From assembly GCA_943370385.1 (NCBI GenBank), contig CALRQT020000010.1, positions 1 through 64,000 on the forward strand: 64,000 bases of DNA, given 5' to 3'. Positions 35,387 to 43,470 of this stretch are shown here, piece after piece. Under the pieces are notes generated by a model. That model was given only the letters and a program-made list of their open reading frames with translations, was not told the DNA's origin and made no database searches. How positions within the stretch are numbered: position 1 is the stretch's first letter; each line of letters starts with the position of its first letter. The DNA is from BAIKAL-G1 sp943370385 (lineage in GTDB: Bacteria; Cyanobacteriota; Cyanobacteriia; PCC-6307; Cyanobiaceae). The translations under genes and the position numbers were made by a program.

Positions 35387-35734
35387 CTACCAACGCAGCA
35401 GATTAAAGCGCTCCATATCAACGGTATCGCGGTTGCGATACAGCGAGAGCAGAATCGCCAGGCCCACGGCCGCTTCCGCTGCCGCCACCGTGATCACAAA
35501 AATGGTAAAGACCTGGCCGCGAATCAACTGGCCATCGAGATAGCTGGAGAAGGCCATCAAATTAATATTGACACCATTGAGCATTAACTCAATACTCATC
35601 AACACCCGCACCGCATTGCGGCTGTTGATCAGGCCCCAAACCCCCGTGCAGAACAGCACGGCAGCCACGGCAAGAAAGCCCTGCAGGGGCACCGTTGTTG
35701 GCAGGGTCAGGGCGAGCAAAGGGGACAGGCTCAT
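35387..35734 (-). CDS. ndhE: NAD(P)H-quinone oxidoreductase subunit 4L (NdhE)
   Basis: A 115-residue subunit with three membrane helices (FLAVAAVLFCTGVWGLI, AVRVLMSIELMLNGVNINLMAF and VFTIFVITVAAAEAAVGLAIL), the NdhE/NuoK fold with the conserved Glu in SIELMLN and AAEAA. The start overlaps the ndhG stop by four bases (ATGA). Last gene of ndhA-I-G-E. Confidence 0.97.
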   Translation of the reverse strand: MSLSPLLALTLPTTVPLQGFLAVAAVLFCTGVWGLINSRNAVRVLMSIELMLNGVNINLMAFSSYLDGQLIRGQVFTIFVITVAAAEAAVGLAILLSLYRNRDTVDMERFNLLRW

Positions 35735-36360
35735 GGGGTCTTCTCCAGGACGGGTTGGGTCTGCAGATTTTTTTCGAGCAGCAGCGGCGTGCGGGTCTTT
35801 TCGATCAGGCCCTGGTCAACCCCTTCGCCGGTGATCACATCGCTACTGAAGACATCACGGCGGGCCAGCACGATCGCGCCGATCATGGCCATCAACAGCA
35901 ACACCGAGGCCAGCTCAAAGGGAAGCAGGTAGTCGCTGAAGAGATGCTCGCCGATGCGAATCGTGGCGCCCTCACCAACGGAGGGGGGCCCCGGCAAGGC
36001 CCAAGGGGTGGTGAAATCAACCCGCAGGAGTAGGCCCAACAGGCCAGCGCAGACGGCACCCGAGAGGATGCGGCGGAGGGCCAGGCCTGGGATGGCCGCC
36101 AGGGTTTCCTTTTTGTTCACGAGCATGATCGCGAACAGGATCAACACATTGACGGCGCCCACGTAGATCATCATCTGGGCCGCCGCCACAAAGCTGGCAT
36201 TCAGCAGCAGGTAGAGCCCTGCCACCGCCAGGAACACCCCCCCCAGCAGGAAGGCGGAATAGACAATGTTGGGGAGCAGCACCACGCCCAAGGCGCCCAG
36301 CAGCACCGCCGCCGAGAGGGCCAGGAAACAGAGGAACTGGGTGGAATCAGCGATGCTCAT
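35731..36360 (-). CDS. ndhG: NAD(P)H-quinone oxidoreductase subunit 6 (NdhG)
   Basis: A 209-residue NuoJ-type membrane subunit with five helices; FLLGGVFLAVAGLYLLLNASFVAAAQMMIYVGAVNVLILFAIML spans the third helix that forms the conserved pi-bulge region in complex I. It is coupled to ndhI upstream (one-base overlap) and to ndhE downstream. Confidence 0.97.
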   Translation of the reverse strand: MSIADSTQFLCFLALSAAVLLGALGVVLLPNIVYSAFLLGGVFLAVAGLYLLLNASFVAAAQMMIYVGAVNVLILFAIMLVNKKETLAAIPGLALRRILSGAVCAGLLGLLLRVDFTTPWALPGPPSVGEGATIRIGEHLFSDYLLPFELASVLLLMAMIGAIVLARRDVFSSDVITGEGVDQGLIEKTRTPLLLEKNLQTQPVLEKTP

Positions 36361-36971
36361 CAGCCTGGCTCTCCGGTGGTGGGGGCGGCAGGGGCGAGGG
36401 TCTCGAGAACCTGGTCGGGTCGCTTGCCGGCCCGGGGCCTGGTGGGGTCGAGCTCATGGGGGTCCATGACCCCAGCGGGCAGGTAGGCCAGCTCGCGCAG
36501 GGCAACCACGGCCGGGTCGCTGGTCACGCTCGTGGGCAAACGCCCCAGGGCGACGTTGTCGAAATTGAGGCTGTGGCGATCAAAGGCTGAGAGTTCGTAT
36601 TCCTCAGTCATCGACAGGCAGTTGGTGGGGCAATACTCCACGCAATTGCCGCAGAAGATACACACCCCAAAGTCGATCGAATAATTGCGCAGCTCCTTCT
36701 TCTTGGTGGCCTTATTCATCACCCAATCGACCACCGGCAGGTTGATCGGGCAAACCCGCACGCACACCTCACAGGCGATGCACTTGTCAAATTCGTAGTG
36801 GATGCGGCCCCGGTAGCGCTCCGACGGGATCAGTTTCTCGTAGGGATACTGAACCGTGATCGGCCGGCGGCGCAGGTGATCAAAGGTGACCCCCAGGCCC
36901 TGGGTCAGGTTCTTGGCGGCATCCACCGCCTCGCGGGTGTAGTCGCCGACTGTCTTGAGGAAGCCGAACAT
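36360..36971 (-). CDS. ndhI: NAD(P)H-quinone oxidoreductase subunit I (two 4Fe-4S clusters)
   Basis: A 203-residue ferredoxin-like subunit carrying two 4Fe-4S clusters on the electron path from ferredoxin to plastoquinone. Cluster ligands: CIACEVCVRVCP (Cys 64, 67, 70, 74) and CIFCGNCVEYCP (Cys 104, 107, 110, 114). The C-terminal tail after about 155 is Pro/Ala-rich. It lies 118 bp after ndhA. Confidence 0.98.
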   Translation of the reverse strand: MFGFLKTVGDYTREAVDAAKNLTQGLGVTFDHLRRRPITVQYPYEKLIPSERYRGRIHYEFDKCIACEVCVRVCPINLPVVDWVMNKATKKKELRNYSIDFGVCIFCGNCVEYCPTNCLSMTEEYELSAFDRHSLNFDNVALGRLPTSVTSDPAVVALRELAYLPAGVMDPHELDPTRPRAGKRPDQVLETLAPAAPTTGEPG

Positions 36972-37089
36972 GGACCGAAAAGAGGATGGGGGCTGGAGGT
37001 GGAGCTAGGGCCTGGGATCGGGGGGTCAGGGGCTGCAGGGGCCTGGCAAGACCCGCCCCATGATGGCTGGCCGGACTGCCGGATGGGGT

Positions 37090-38292
37090 TTAGCCACCGA
37101 AAACAGCAGGAAAGGCCAGCTTCAGGGCCGCTGTGACCAGCAGGTTGACCAGGGCGATCGGCAGCAGGAATTTCCAGCCCAGGTTGAGCAGCTGGTCGAT
37201 CCGCACCCGGGGCACGCTCCAGCGCAGCAGGATCGCGAAGAAGACCAGCAGGTAGGCCTTGAGCACGGTCATCACAATCCCCAGGCTGCCGGTAATCACC
37301 TGCACCACGGGGGCATCCACCGACTGGCCCAGGGCACCGGCCAGCCATTCCACCGGCACCGGGAAGCCCCAGCCGCCCAAGTACAGCACCGACACCAGCA
37401 GGGCCGAGAGCACCAGGTTGATGTAGCTGCCCAGGTAAAACAGGGCAAACTTCATGCCGGCGTATTCGGTCTGGTAGCCAGCCACCAGCTCTTCCTCGGC
37501 CTCCGGCAGATCGAAGGGCAAGCGTTCGCATTCGGCCAGGGCGCAGATCCAGAAGATCAAAAAGCCCACTGGCTGGCGCCAGATGTTCCAACTGAGGATG
37601 CCAGCTCCCGTCTGCTGGTTGACGATGTCAACGGTGCTGAGCGAGTTGCTCATCATCACGACCGCCAGCACGGCCAGGGCCAGGGGGATCTCGTAGCTGA
37701 TCGACTGGGCCGCGGCCCGCAGGCCCCCGAGCAGGGAATATTTGTTATTGCTGGCGTAGCCACTCATCAACAGGCCGATCGGCTGGATGCTGCTTAGGGC
37801 GATCCAGAGAAAAATGCCGACGCCCACATTGCTGATCAGCAGGTTCTGACCAAAGGGCACCACCAGCCAGCTCAGGATCACCGGCACCACCACCAGGATC
37901 GGTCCCAGGGTGAACAGCAGGCCATCGGCCCGGGCCGGGATGATGTCCTCCTTGAACAGGAGCTTGAGGCCGTCGGCCAGGGGCTGGAGCACCCCGAGGG
38001 CGCCGGCGTATTCGGGACCGATCCGTTGCTGCACCGCAGCGGAGATCTTGCGCTCCAACCAAACGGTGACCAGCACCCCCACCACGGCGGCCACCAGCAC
38101 CAGCAGCATCGGCAGGGGCAGCCACACCAGGTGGGCCACGGCCGGGGTGAGGCCCAGGCCCTCGAGCAGGCTGCTGAAGCTCGATTCCAGGTCGAGGCCA
38201 GGGCTGACCACAGCCAGGGAGCTAGCTCCCCCCAGACCCGGCAGGGAAGGGGCTAGGGGCAACGCCGGGGGGAGGGCGGAAGCGATCACCAT
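37090..38292 (-). CDS. ndhA: NAD(P)H-quinone oxidoreductase subunit 1 (NdhA)
   Basis: Quinone-site membrane subunit (NuoH type), about eight helices. VTVWLERKISAAVQQRIGPEYAGALGVLQPLADGLKLLFKED and LPFDLPEAEEELVAGYQTEY are the conserved quinone-channel loops. The N-terminus is Ala/Pro/Leu-rich (about residues 1-45) before the first clear helix, so the true start may be a little downstream. First gene of ndhA-I-G-E; gltA lies upstream on the same strand. Confidence 0.97.
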   Translation of the reverse strand: MVIASALPPALPLAPSLPGLGGASSLAVVSPGLDLESSFSSLLEGLGLTPAVAHLVWLPLPMLLVLVAAVVGVLVTVWLERKISAAVQQRIGPEYAGALGVLQPLADGLKLLFKEDIIPARADGLLFTLGPILVVVPVILSWLVVPFGQNLLISNVGVGIFLWIALSSIQPIGLLMSGYASNNKYSLLGGLRAAAQSISYEIPLALAVLAVVMMSNSLSTVDIVNQQTGAGILSWNIWRQPVGFLIFWICALAECERLPFDLPEAEEELVAGYQTEYAGMKFALFYLGSYINLVLSALLVSVLYLGGWGFPVPVEWLAGALGQSVDAPVVQVITGSLGIVMTVLKAYLLVFFAILLRWSVPRVRIDQLLNLGWKFLLPIALVNLLVTAALKLAFPAVFGG

Positions 38293-38339
38293 GCAGGTGG
38301 CGACGATGGGAGCGGTAGCGATGGGGGCAACTTAGGTGC

Positions 38340-38387
38340 ACGGAGCGCTGAGCGCTCGGGTGAACGGAGCGGTTAACGCTCGGAGAG
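38340..38387. repeat. 24-bp tandem duplication spanning the gltA stop codon
   Basis: Two imperfect 24-bp copies (38340-38363 and 38364-38387) share ACGGAGCG and the segment CGCTCGG. The copy nearer gltA contains its last codons and stop (S-E-R-stop on the minus strand); the other lies downstream in the spacer. Each copy is itself near-palindromic (GAGCGC-TCA-GCGCTC; GAGCG-TTAAC-CGCTC), so the transcript could form two adjacent small hairpins. Confidence 0.85.
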
Positions 38388-39551
38388 GGGCTGCCAGCGG
38401 AGGCCGCTGGGGCCCGTATAGATCTGGCTAGGGCGGTAGATGCGGTTAGCCCCGATCTGCTCCTTCCAGTGGGCCAGCCAGCCCGCCACCCGGGCAATCG
38501 CGAAGATCGGCGTGAACAAATCCTCGGGAATGCCGAGTTTGCGATACACCAGGCCGGAATAGAAGTCGACGTTGGGATAGATGCCCTTGGGCCCCAGCCG
38601 TTCGGCGGCGACCGCCTCCAGCTTGCGGGCCAGGTCGTACATCGGATCGTGGCCGAACTGGTCGAACAACTGCTCAGCCAGCTGCTGCAAGATCACCGCC
38701 CGGGGATCCTTGACCTTGTATTCGCGGTGGCCGAAGCCCATGATCTTCTGCTTCTGGGCGATGGCCTGGTCCAGCCAGGCTTCCACCCGGTCTTCCGAGC
38801 CGATCTGCTCCAGCATTTCAAGCACGTCCTCGTTGGCGCCCCCATGCAGGGGCCCGGCCAGGGTGCCTACGGCCGAGGCCACCACCGCATAGGGATCGGT
38901 GAGGGTGCTAGCGGTGACCCGGGCGCTGAAGGTGCTGGCGTTGAGGCTGTGCTCGGCGTGGAGGATCAGGCAGGCATCGAAGATGCGGGCGGCCAAGGGA
39001 TCGGGCTCCCGCTCGGTGAGCATGTAGAGGAAATTGGCGGCGTAGGGCAGGTCGTCGCGAGGCTGGATCGGATCCTGGCCCTTCCGAATCAACTGGAAGG
39101 CCGCCACCATCGTGGGGATCTTGGCGATCAGCCGCACCACGGCCCCGTAGATGTATTCGGGGTTATCGAGGGCCCGCCGCGAATAGAACAGGCCCAGGGA
39201 GGCGGCGCTGCTCTGCAGGGCATCCATGGGATGGCCCGCCGAAGGGAAGCTTTTCATCATGTCCCGGATGCGGAAGCTCACCCGGCGGTGCATCTGCACC
39301 TCCTGCTGGAAATCCTCTAGCTGGCTAGCCGTGGGTAAGGCGCCCCACACCAGCAGGTAGGCCGTTTCTAGAAAACAACTTTGGGCGGCCAGGTCGTCGA
39401 CGGCGTAGCCCCGGTAGCTCAGGATGCCCTTGAGGCCATCGATGTCGCAGATGGCCGACTGGGTGGCGGGAACCCCTTCCAGACCCGGACGGAACGGCGG
39501 AGCCGCGGGAGTTCCTGCCGGAGTTGCGGCACCCAAGCTTGCCTCTGCCAC
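38373..39551 (-). CDS. gltA: Citrate synthase
   Basis: Condenses acetyl-CoA and oxaloacetate. The GTG at 39551 (VAEASLGAATPAG) gives 392 residues; the 41-codon upstream extension is not homologous in appearance. Catalytic regions: HAEHSLNASTFSARV, GPLHGGANEDVLEML and GFGHREYKVKDPRA, with conserved His and Asp. Type II-like short bacterial form. Downstream on the same strand is ndhA. Confidence 0.96.
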   Translation of the reverse strand: MAEASLGAATPAGTPAAPPFRPGLEGVPATQSAICDIDGLKGILSYRGYAVDDLAAQSCFLETAYLLVWGALPTASQLEDFQQEVQMHRRVSFRIRDMMKSFPSAGHPMDALQSSAASLGLFYSRRALDNPEYIYGAVVRLIAKIPTMVAAFQLIRKGQDPIQPRDDLPYAANFLYMLTEREPDPLAARIFDACLILHAEHSLNASTFSARVTASTLTDPYAVVASAVGTLAGPLHGGANEDVLEMLEQIGSEDRVEAWLDQAIAQKQKIMGFGHREYKVKDPRAVILQQLAEQLFDQFGHDPMYDLARKLEAVAAERLGPKGIYPNVDFYSGLVYRKLGIPEDLFTPIFAIARVAGWLAHWKEQIGANRIYRPSQIYTGPSGLRWQPLSER

Positions 39552-39612
39552 GTTGGCGTTCCTGCAGCGATCCTGAAACGCTAAGGCCCACCCCCTAAAC
39601 GGTGCCGTAGCG

Positions 39613-40119
39613 CTACCGACCAGCCAGCAAGCTGCGGGGGCTGAGGAGCAACTTGAGCCGGGCCGGGCGGCCATCCTGGGGCAGGGCCACCAGGGCCACC
39701 CCGGCTTTCTTGAGGGTCACGGCGCCGGCGGGGGCTCCGATCAGGCGGGCCGCCAGCTGGCCCAGGTCTGGCTCATGGCCCACCAGGGCCAACCGCCGCC
39801 AGCCCGGCCGGGGCGAGCTGTCCCCTAGCCACAGCTGTAACAGGGGCCCGATCTCCCCAGCAGGCTCCAGGGCGGCGGCCAGCTCCAGGTCCGGCGCCAG
39901 GCCAGCCAGCCGGGCCAGATCCGCCGTTTGGCGGGCTCGGGTGAGGGGACTGCTGAGCAGCAGGTCGCAGCCCAGCCCCAGTTCAAGCAACCGCTGCAGC
40001 ACCGCCTCGGTGCGCTGGCGACCCTCCGGCGTCAGGGCGCGGCTCCATTCAGGCAGGTCGACGCGGCGCTCCTCGGCGATGCCGTGGCGCAGGAGCAGCA
40101 GTTCCCTTGTTGCCGCCAT
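39613..40119 (-). CDS. sixA: SixA-type histidine phosphatase
   Basis: A 168-residue phosphatase that in E. coli removes phosphate from phosphohistidine. MAATRELLLLRHGIAEERRV places the RHG active-site motif at 11-13; LLSSPLTRARQTADL and LALVGHEPDLGQLAARL hold the second His. The longer frame to 40374 overlaps the DUF3352 gene and is rejected. It sits 16 bp after the DUF3352 gene, likely one operon. Confidence 0.88.
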   Translation of the reverse strand: MAATRELLLLRHGIAEERRVDLPEWSRALTPEGRQRTEAVLQRLLELGLGCDLLLSSPLTRARQTADLARLAGLAPDLELAAALEPAGEIGPLLQLWLGDSSPRPGWRRLALVGHEPDLGQLAARLIGAPAGAVTLKKAGVALVALPQDGRPARLKLLLSPRSLLAGR

Positions 40120-40135
40120 CGTGATCTCCGCTGGA

Positions 40136-41848
40136 TTAACTCTGGAACTGCAGCTGGCCCCGCAGCCGCAGGAGCCTGTCCCCGCTGGCCGAGACCGGAG
40201 CCCCCAGATCCGCGGCGCCGGGGTCCGGCCCCGCGCCAACCCCGCCGGGATCGGCCTCCAGGCTGAGGGCGGCGCCGCGCACCGCCTCCGCCAGGGTTCC
40301 GTCCGAACCGGACAGGGCCACCAGCAGGCGCCAGGGCTGCCAGGCCGCCAGCAGGCTGCGGGCCGTGGCCCCATCCATGGCCCATTGCAGGGGGGCCTGG
40401 GGCGACTGGAGCGCCTCCAACTGCTGCAGGCGCTCCTTGGGGGGATGGTGGCCCTCCAGCTGGGTCTCCAGCACCGCCAGGCCCTCGGCCCACCAGGCCA
40501 GGTCGGAGCTGGTGCCAGAGCCGGCCCCGGAGCCTTGGGCCCGGGCCCCGGCCAGGCGGGCCTGCAGCTGGTCGGGGTTGCCCTTCACAGGCTTGGAGAG
40601 CAGCTGGCTCCACACCAGCAGGGGCTGTTGCTTGAGCAGCAACGGCGCCGGGGCATAGCCCGCCTCGGCCAGGGGGGCGGCCAGGCCGGCGGGATCCGGT
40701 TGGTCCTGGCGGCTGCCCAGCAGCCAGCCCTGGTCGGAGCGGGCCCCCAGCAGGGGGCCACCATCGGCGCCGGCCACCAGGGCCGGTAAGGGCCCCGCCG
40801 AAGGGGGCAGGGCTAGGGCCAGCAGGGAGGTGGCCAGGGGGCGCCAGGGGGAGTCCGCCGCCAGCAGGGCCGCCGGGTTCTGGACCAGGGCCAAGCTGGA
40901 GGCGGGCAGGGCGATCTGCTGGAGCAGCGCTTCCCCATCGCGCAGGGGAGTGAGGGGCAGGGCCTGGCCCAGTTGCAGCAAGCCCGCCAGCTCCAGGCCC
41001 CGGCCTGCCGGAGCGAGGGACAGCACCACCTCCTCCACGGCGGCCGGCCCAGGGGCCGCCCCGGGGGCAGGGGCCGCTCCAGCGCCAGGATCTGGCAAGC
41101 CCAACCAGCCGCCCAGGGCTCCAGACCTCGCCGTGAGCAGCACCACGCCCTTGCCGAGGCGGCGGACGGCCTGCTGCAACTGGGGGCTGCCGGCCTGGTT
41201 CAGCTCCTCGATCTGGGAGACATCGAGGGCCTGCTCGAGGGCGCCGCGACCGGAGGCAATCAGCACCAGGTCGTCATTGATCAGGGCCGTGGCGATCGGC
41301 TGGGGTTGCTGGCCGACCAGGGCGCCGCGGCCGCTGATCAGGCCCATGCCCCGGTAGCTGCTGATTTGCAGGTCGGTGCCGGCCAGGCTGCGGGTCTGCC
41401 AAAAGCGCTGCAGGAAGCGACGGGCCCCCTCGGGATCGCGGCTGCGCAGGGCCAGCACCCAGCCGGGTGGATGGTCTGGCGCAGGCGGCGTCAACAGGGC
41501 CAGGCTGATTTCTTCGCCCAGCCAGGGGGCTAATTCGGAGGCGTAATCCAGGCCGGCCGTGGCAAAGACGCCATCGCGCAGGCGCTCGGCAGCGGCGGCG
41601 GCCCGGCGCCGCTCACCCGGCCGGGCCACGGCCCGCAGGTAGGCGGCGGGCTCATCGGCAGACACCAGCCAGTGCAGGCTGAGGGGCACGCTGCGGGGCA
41701 CAAAACGGGCCGCCAGGGGCAAGCTAAGGGCGTGCTGTTGGAGGGCCAGGGGACTGCGTTGCAGCAGCAGCCACCAGCCCCCGATCCCCAGACCAAAGAG
41801 CAGAACCGCTGCCGCCAACACGGCCGCCAAAAAAGGGCGGGCCTTCAT
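40136..41848 (-). CDS. DUF3352 domain protein, membrane-anchored
   Basis: A protein of about 570 residues with an N-terminal helix/signal anchor (FLAAVLAAAVLLFGLGIGGWWLLL) and a large, presumably periplasmic or lumenal domain: SADEPAAYLRAVARPG, YASELAPWLGEEISLALL, GLISGRGALVGQQPQPIATAL and LVLIASGRGALEQALDV, the DUF3352 layout. The ATG at 41848 (MKARPFLAAV) is preferred over a GTG three codons upstream. The function is unknown. It diverges from the rhodanese gene. Confidence 0.87.
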   Translation of the reverse strand: MKARPFLAAVLAAAVLLFGLGIGGWWLLLQRSPLALQQHALSLPLAARFVPRSVPLSLHWLVSADEPAAYLRAVARPGERRRAAAAAERLRDGVFATAGLDYASELAPWLGEEISLALLTPPAPDHPPGWVLALRSRDPEGARRFLQRFWQTRSLAGTDLQISSYRGMGLISGRGALVGQQPQPIATALINDDLVLIASGRGALEQALDVSQIEELNQAGSPQLQQAVRRLGKGVVLLTARSGALGGWLGLPDPGAGAAPAPGAAPGPAAVEEVVLSLAPAGRGLELAGLLQLGQALPLTPLRDGEALLQQIALPASSLALVQNPAALLAADSPWRPLATSLLALALPPSAGPLPALVAGADGGPLLGARSDQGWLLGSRQDQPDPAGLAAPLAEAGYAPAPLLLKQQPLLVWSQLLSKPVKGNPDQLQARLAGARAQGSGAGSGTSSDLAWWAEGLAVLETQLEGHHPPKERLQQLEALQSPQAPLQWAMDGATARSLLAAWQPWRLLVALSGSDGTLAEAVRGAALSLEADPGGVGAGPDPGAADLGAPVSASGDRLLRLRGQLQFQS

Positions 41849-41927
41849 GCGCCGCACGCAGGAGTGGCCTCATCTTTATCCATCGGGCCGATCTTTGGCA
41901 TCCCATGGCCCCAGAGCAGCGTTCGCC

Positions 41928-42272
41928 ATGGCCACCCCCCTTCCCCTGCGGGCCCCCGAGCTGCAGGCCCGCCTGCAGCAGGGCGAACCCCTCCAACTCG
42001 TCGATGTGCGGGAGCCCCGGGAGCTGGAGCTGGCCGCCCTGGACCAGCCCGTGATCCACCTGCCCCTGAGCCGCTCCCAGGACTGGATCGATCAGATCCC
42101 GGAGCTGCTGGATCGCCAGCGGCCGGTGGTAGTGCTCTGCCACGCGGGCATGCGCAGCTGGCAATTCGCCTCCTGGCTGATCGAGGCCCAGGGCTTCAGC
42201 GATGTCTGGAACCTGGAGGGAGGGATCGAAGCCTGGAGCGTGGAAGTGGATCCCAGCGTTCCGCGCTACTGA
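41928..42272 (+). CDS. Rhodanese-like single-domain protein
   Basis: A 114-residue single rhodanese domain: LVDVREPRELELAALDQP, the active-site loop VVLCHAGMRSWQFA with Cys in CHAGMRS, and VWNLEGGIEAWS. These domains carry sulfane sulfur on the Cys. The start MATPLPLRAPELQARL was chosen; the frame upstream overlaps the divergent gene. Confidence 0.9.
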   Translation: MATPLPLRAPELQARLQQGEPLQLVDVREPRELELAALDQPVIHLPLSRSQDWIDQIPELLDRQRPVVVLCHAGMRSWQFASWLIEAQGFSDVWNLEGGIEAWSVEVDPSVPRY

Positions 42273-42356
42273 GCAGTCGGAAGCCAAGGAAAATCGCCGC
42301 AAACGCGCTTTCCGCGCCGCAGCAGGACTGCCGCAGACCCCGGCACCCCGCCTACG

Positions 42357-43391
42357 ATGACCGGACTGCCAGCCCCCCGAATTCCCTTGCAAGCGCTGCC
42401 CCGCCGCCAACAGGAGGTGCTGCAAGCGACGGTGCGGCATTACGTCGACACGATGGAGCCGGTGGGGAGTTCCACCCTGGTGCGGCGCTTCGGTCTACCG
42501 GCCAGCCCGGCCACGGTGCGCTCCGCCATGGGGGCCCTGGAGCTGAAAGGGTTGCTCACCCAGCCCCACCCCTCCGCCGGCCGGGTACCCAGCCAGCTGG
42601 GCTATCGCCATTACGTCAATTGCCTGCTGCCGGCCCCCGGGGCCGCGGCCGGCCAGCTGGAACGGGAACTGGCTGGCCTCAGCCTGCAATGGGCCGCCCT
42701 GGACGACCTGCTGCTGCAACTGGCCCGCCGCCTGGCTGACCTCACGGGCCTGCTCAGCCTGATCACCCGCCCCCAGCGCCTACAGCCCCAGCTCCAGGCC
42801 CTGCGCCTGGTGCCCAGCGGCGACCGGCTGCTGGTGTTCCTGGTGGAAAGCGCCGCCGCCTCCAGCAGCCTCAACCTGCGCCTGCCGGCCGCCAGCCGGG
42901 CCGAACTGCCGGCCCTGGAGCGCTGGACCACCGCCCAACTGGAGCAGGAGGGCAACGTGGGCCGGATCGACTGGAGCACCCTGCCGCCCCACCTGCGCAG
43001 CAGCGGCTCCCTCCTGCGCCAGGGCTTGCGCAGCCACCGCCAGGCCCGGCCCCAGGAGCAGGACGGTGCCGTGTCCCTCGGCCTGGGGGGCCTGCTCAGC
43101 CAGCCGGAATTCAGCCGCAGCGAAAGCCTGCGGCCCCTACTTCAGCTGGTGGAGCAGGACCCCCAGCAGCTCCTCCAGGCCGATGGGGCTGGCGCGATCG
43201 GCGGGGTCTGGATCGGCCAGGAACATCCCCACCCGGCCCTGCGCGAGTGCGCCGTGGTGCAGGCCCCCTACCGCACCGGCAGCGGCGGCCAGGGCCAGGT
43301 GGCCCTGGTGGGTCCGATGCGCATGGCCTACGCCACGGCCCGGGCGGCGGTGCAGTCGGTGGCCACGATCCTGCAGCAGCTGCTGGGCTAA
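42357..43391 (+). CDS. hrcA: Heat-inducible transcription repressor HrcA
   Basis: A 344-residue repressor that binds CIRCE (TTAGCACTC-N9-GAGTGCTAA) upstream of chaperone genes and is activated by GroEL. The winged-helix N-terminus is LPRRQQEVLQATVRHYVDTMEPVGSSTLVRRF with GLPASPATVRSAMGALE; the GAF-like domain ends with VALVGPMRMAYATARAAVQSV. No CIRCE is visible in the 84-bp spacer before it, so autoregulation by that element is not apparent here. Confidence 0.93.
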   Translation: MTGLPAPRIPLQALPRRQQEVLQATVRHYVDTMEPVGSSTLVRRFGLPASPATVRSAMGALELKGLLTQPHPSAGRVPSQLGYRHYVNCLLPAPGAAAGQLERELAGLSLQWAALDDLLLQLARRLADLTGLLSLITRPQRLQPQLQALRLVPSGDRLLVFLVESAAASSSLNLRLPAASRAELPALERWTTAQLEQEGNVGRIDWSTLPPHLRSSGSLLRQGLRSHRQARPQEQDGAVSLGLGGLLSQPEFSRSESLRPLLQLVEQDPQQLLQADGAGAIGGVWIGQEHPHPALRECAVVQAPYRTGSGGQGQVALVGPMRMAYATARAAVQSVATILQQLLG

Positions 43392-43470
43392 CTCGCCCTC
43401 ACCGGAACCTGGCCTGACGCAGCTGGGCAGATTGGGATCGCTGCGCCTCCCTGGGTTGGGCGGAACGGCC

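Noticed and set aside
42273..42356. CIRCE operator for hrcA autoregulation
   Set aside because: I searched the spacer for TTAGCACTC and its inverted partner and found neither.
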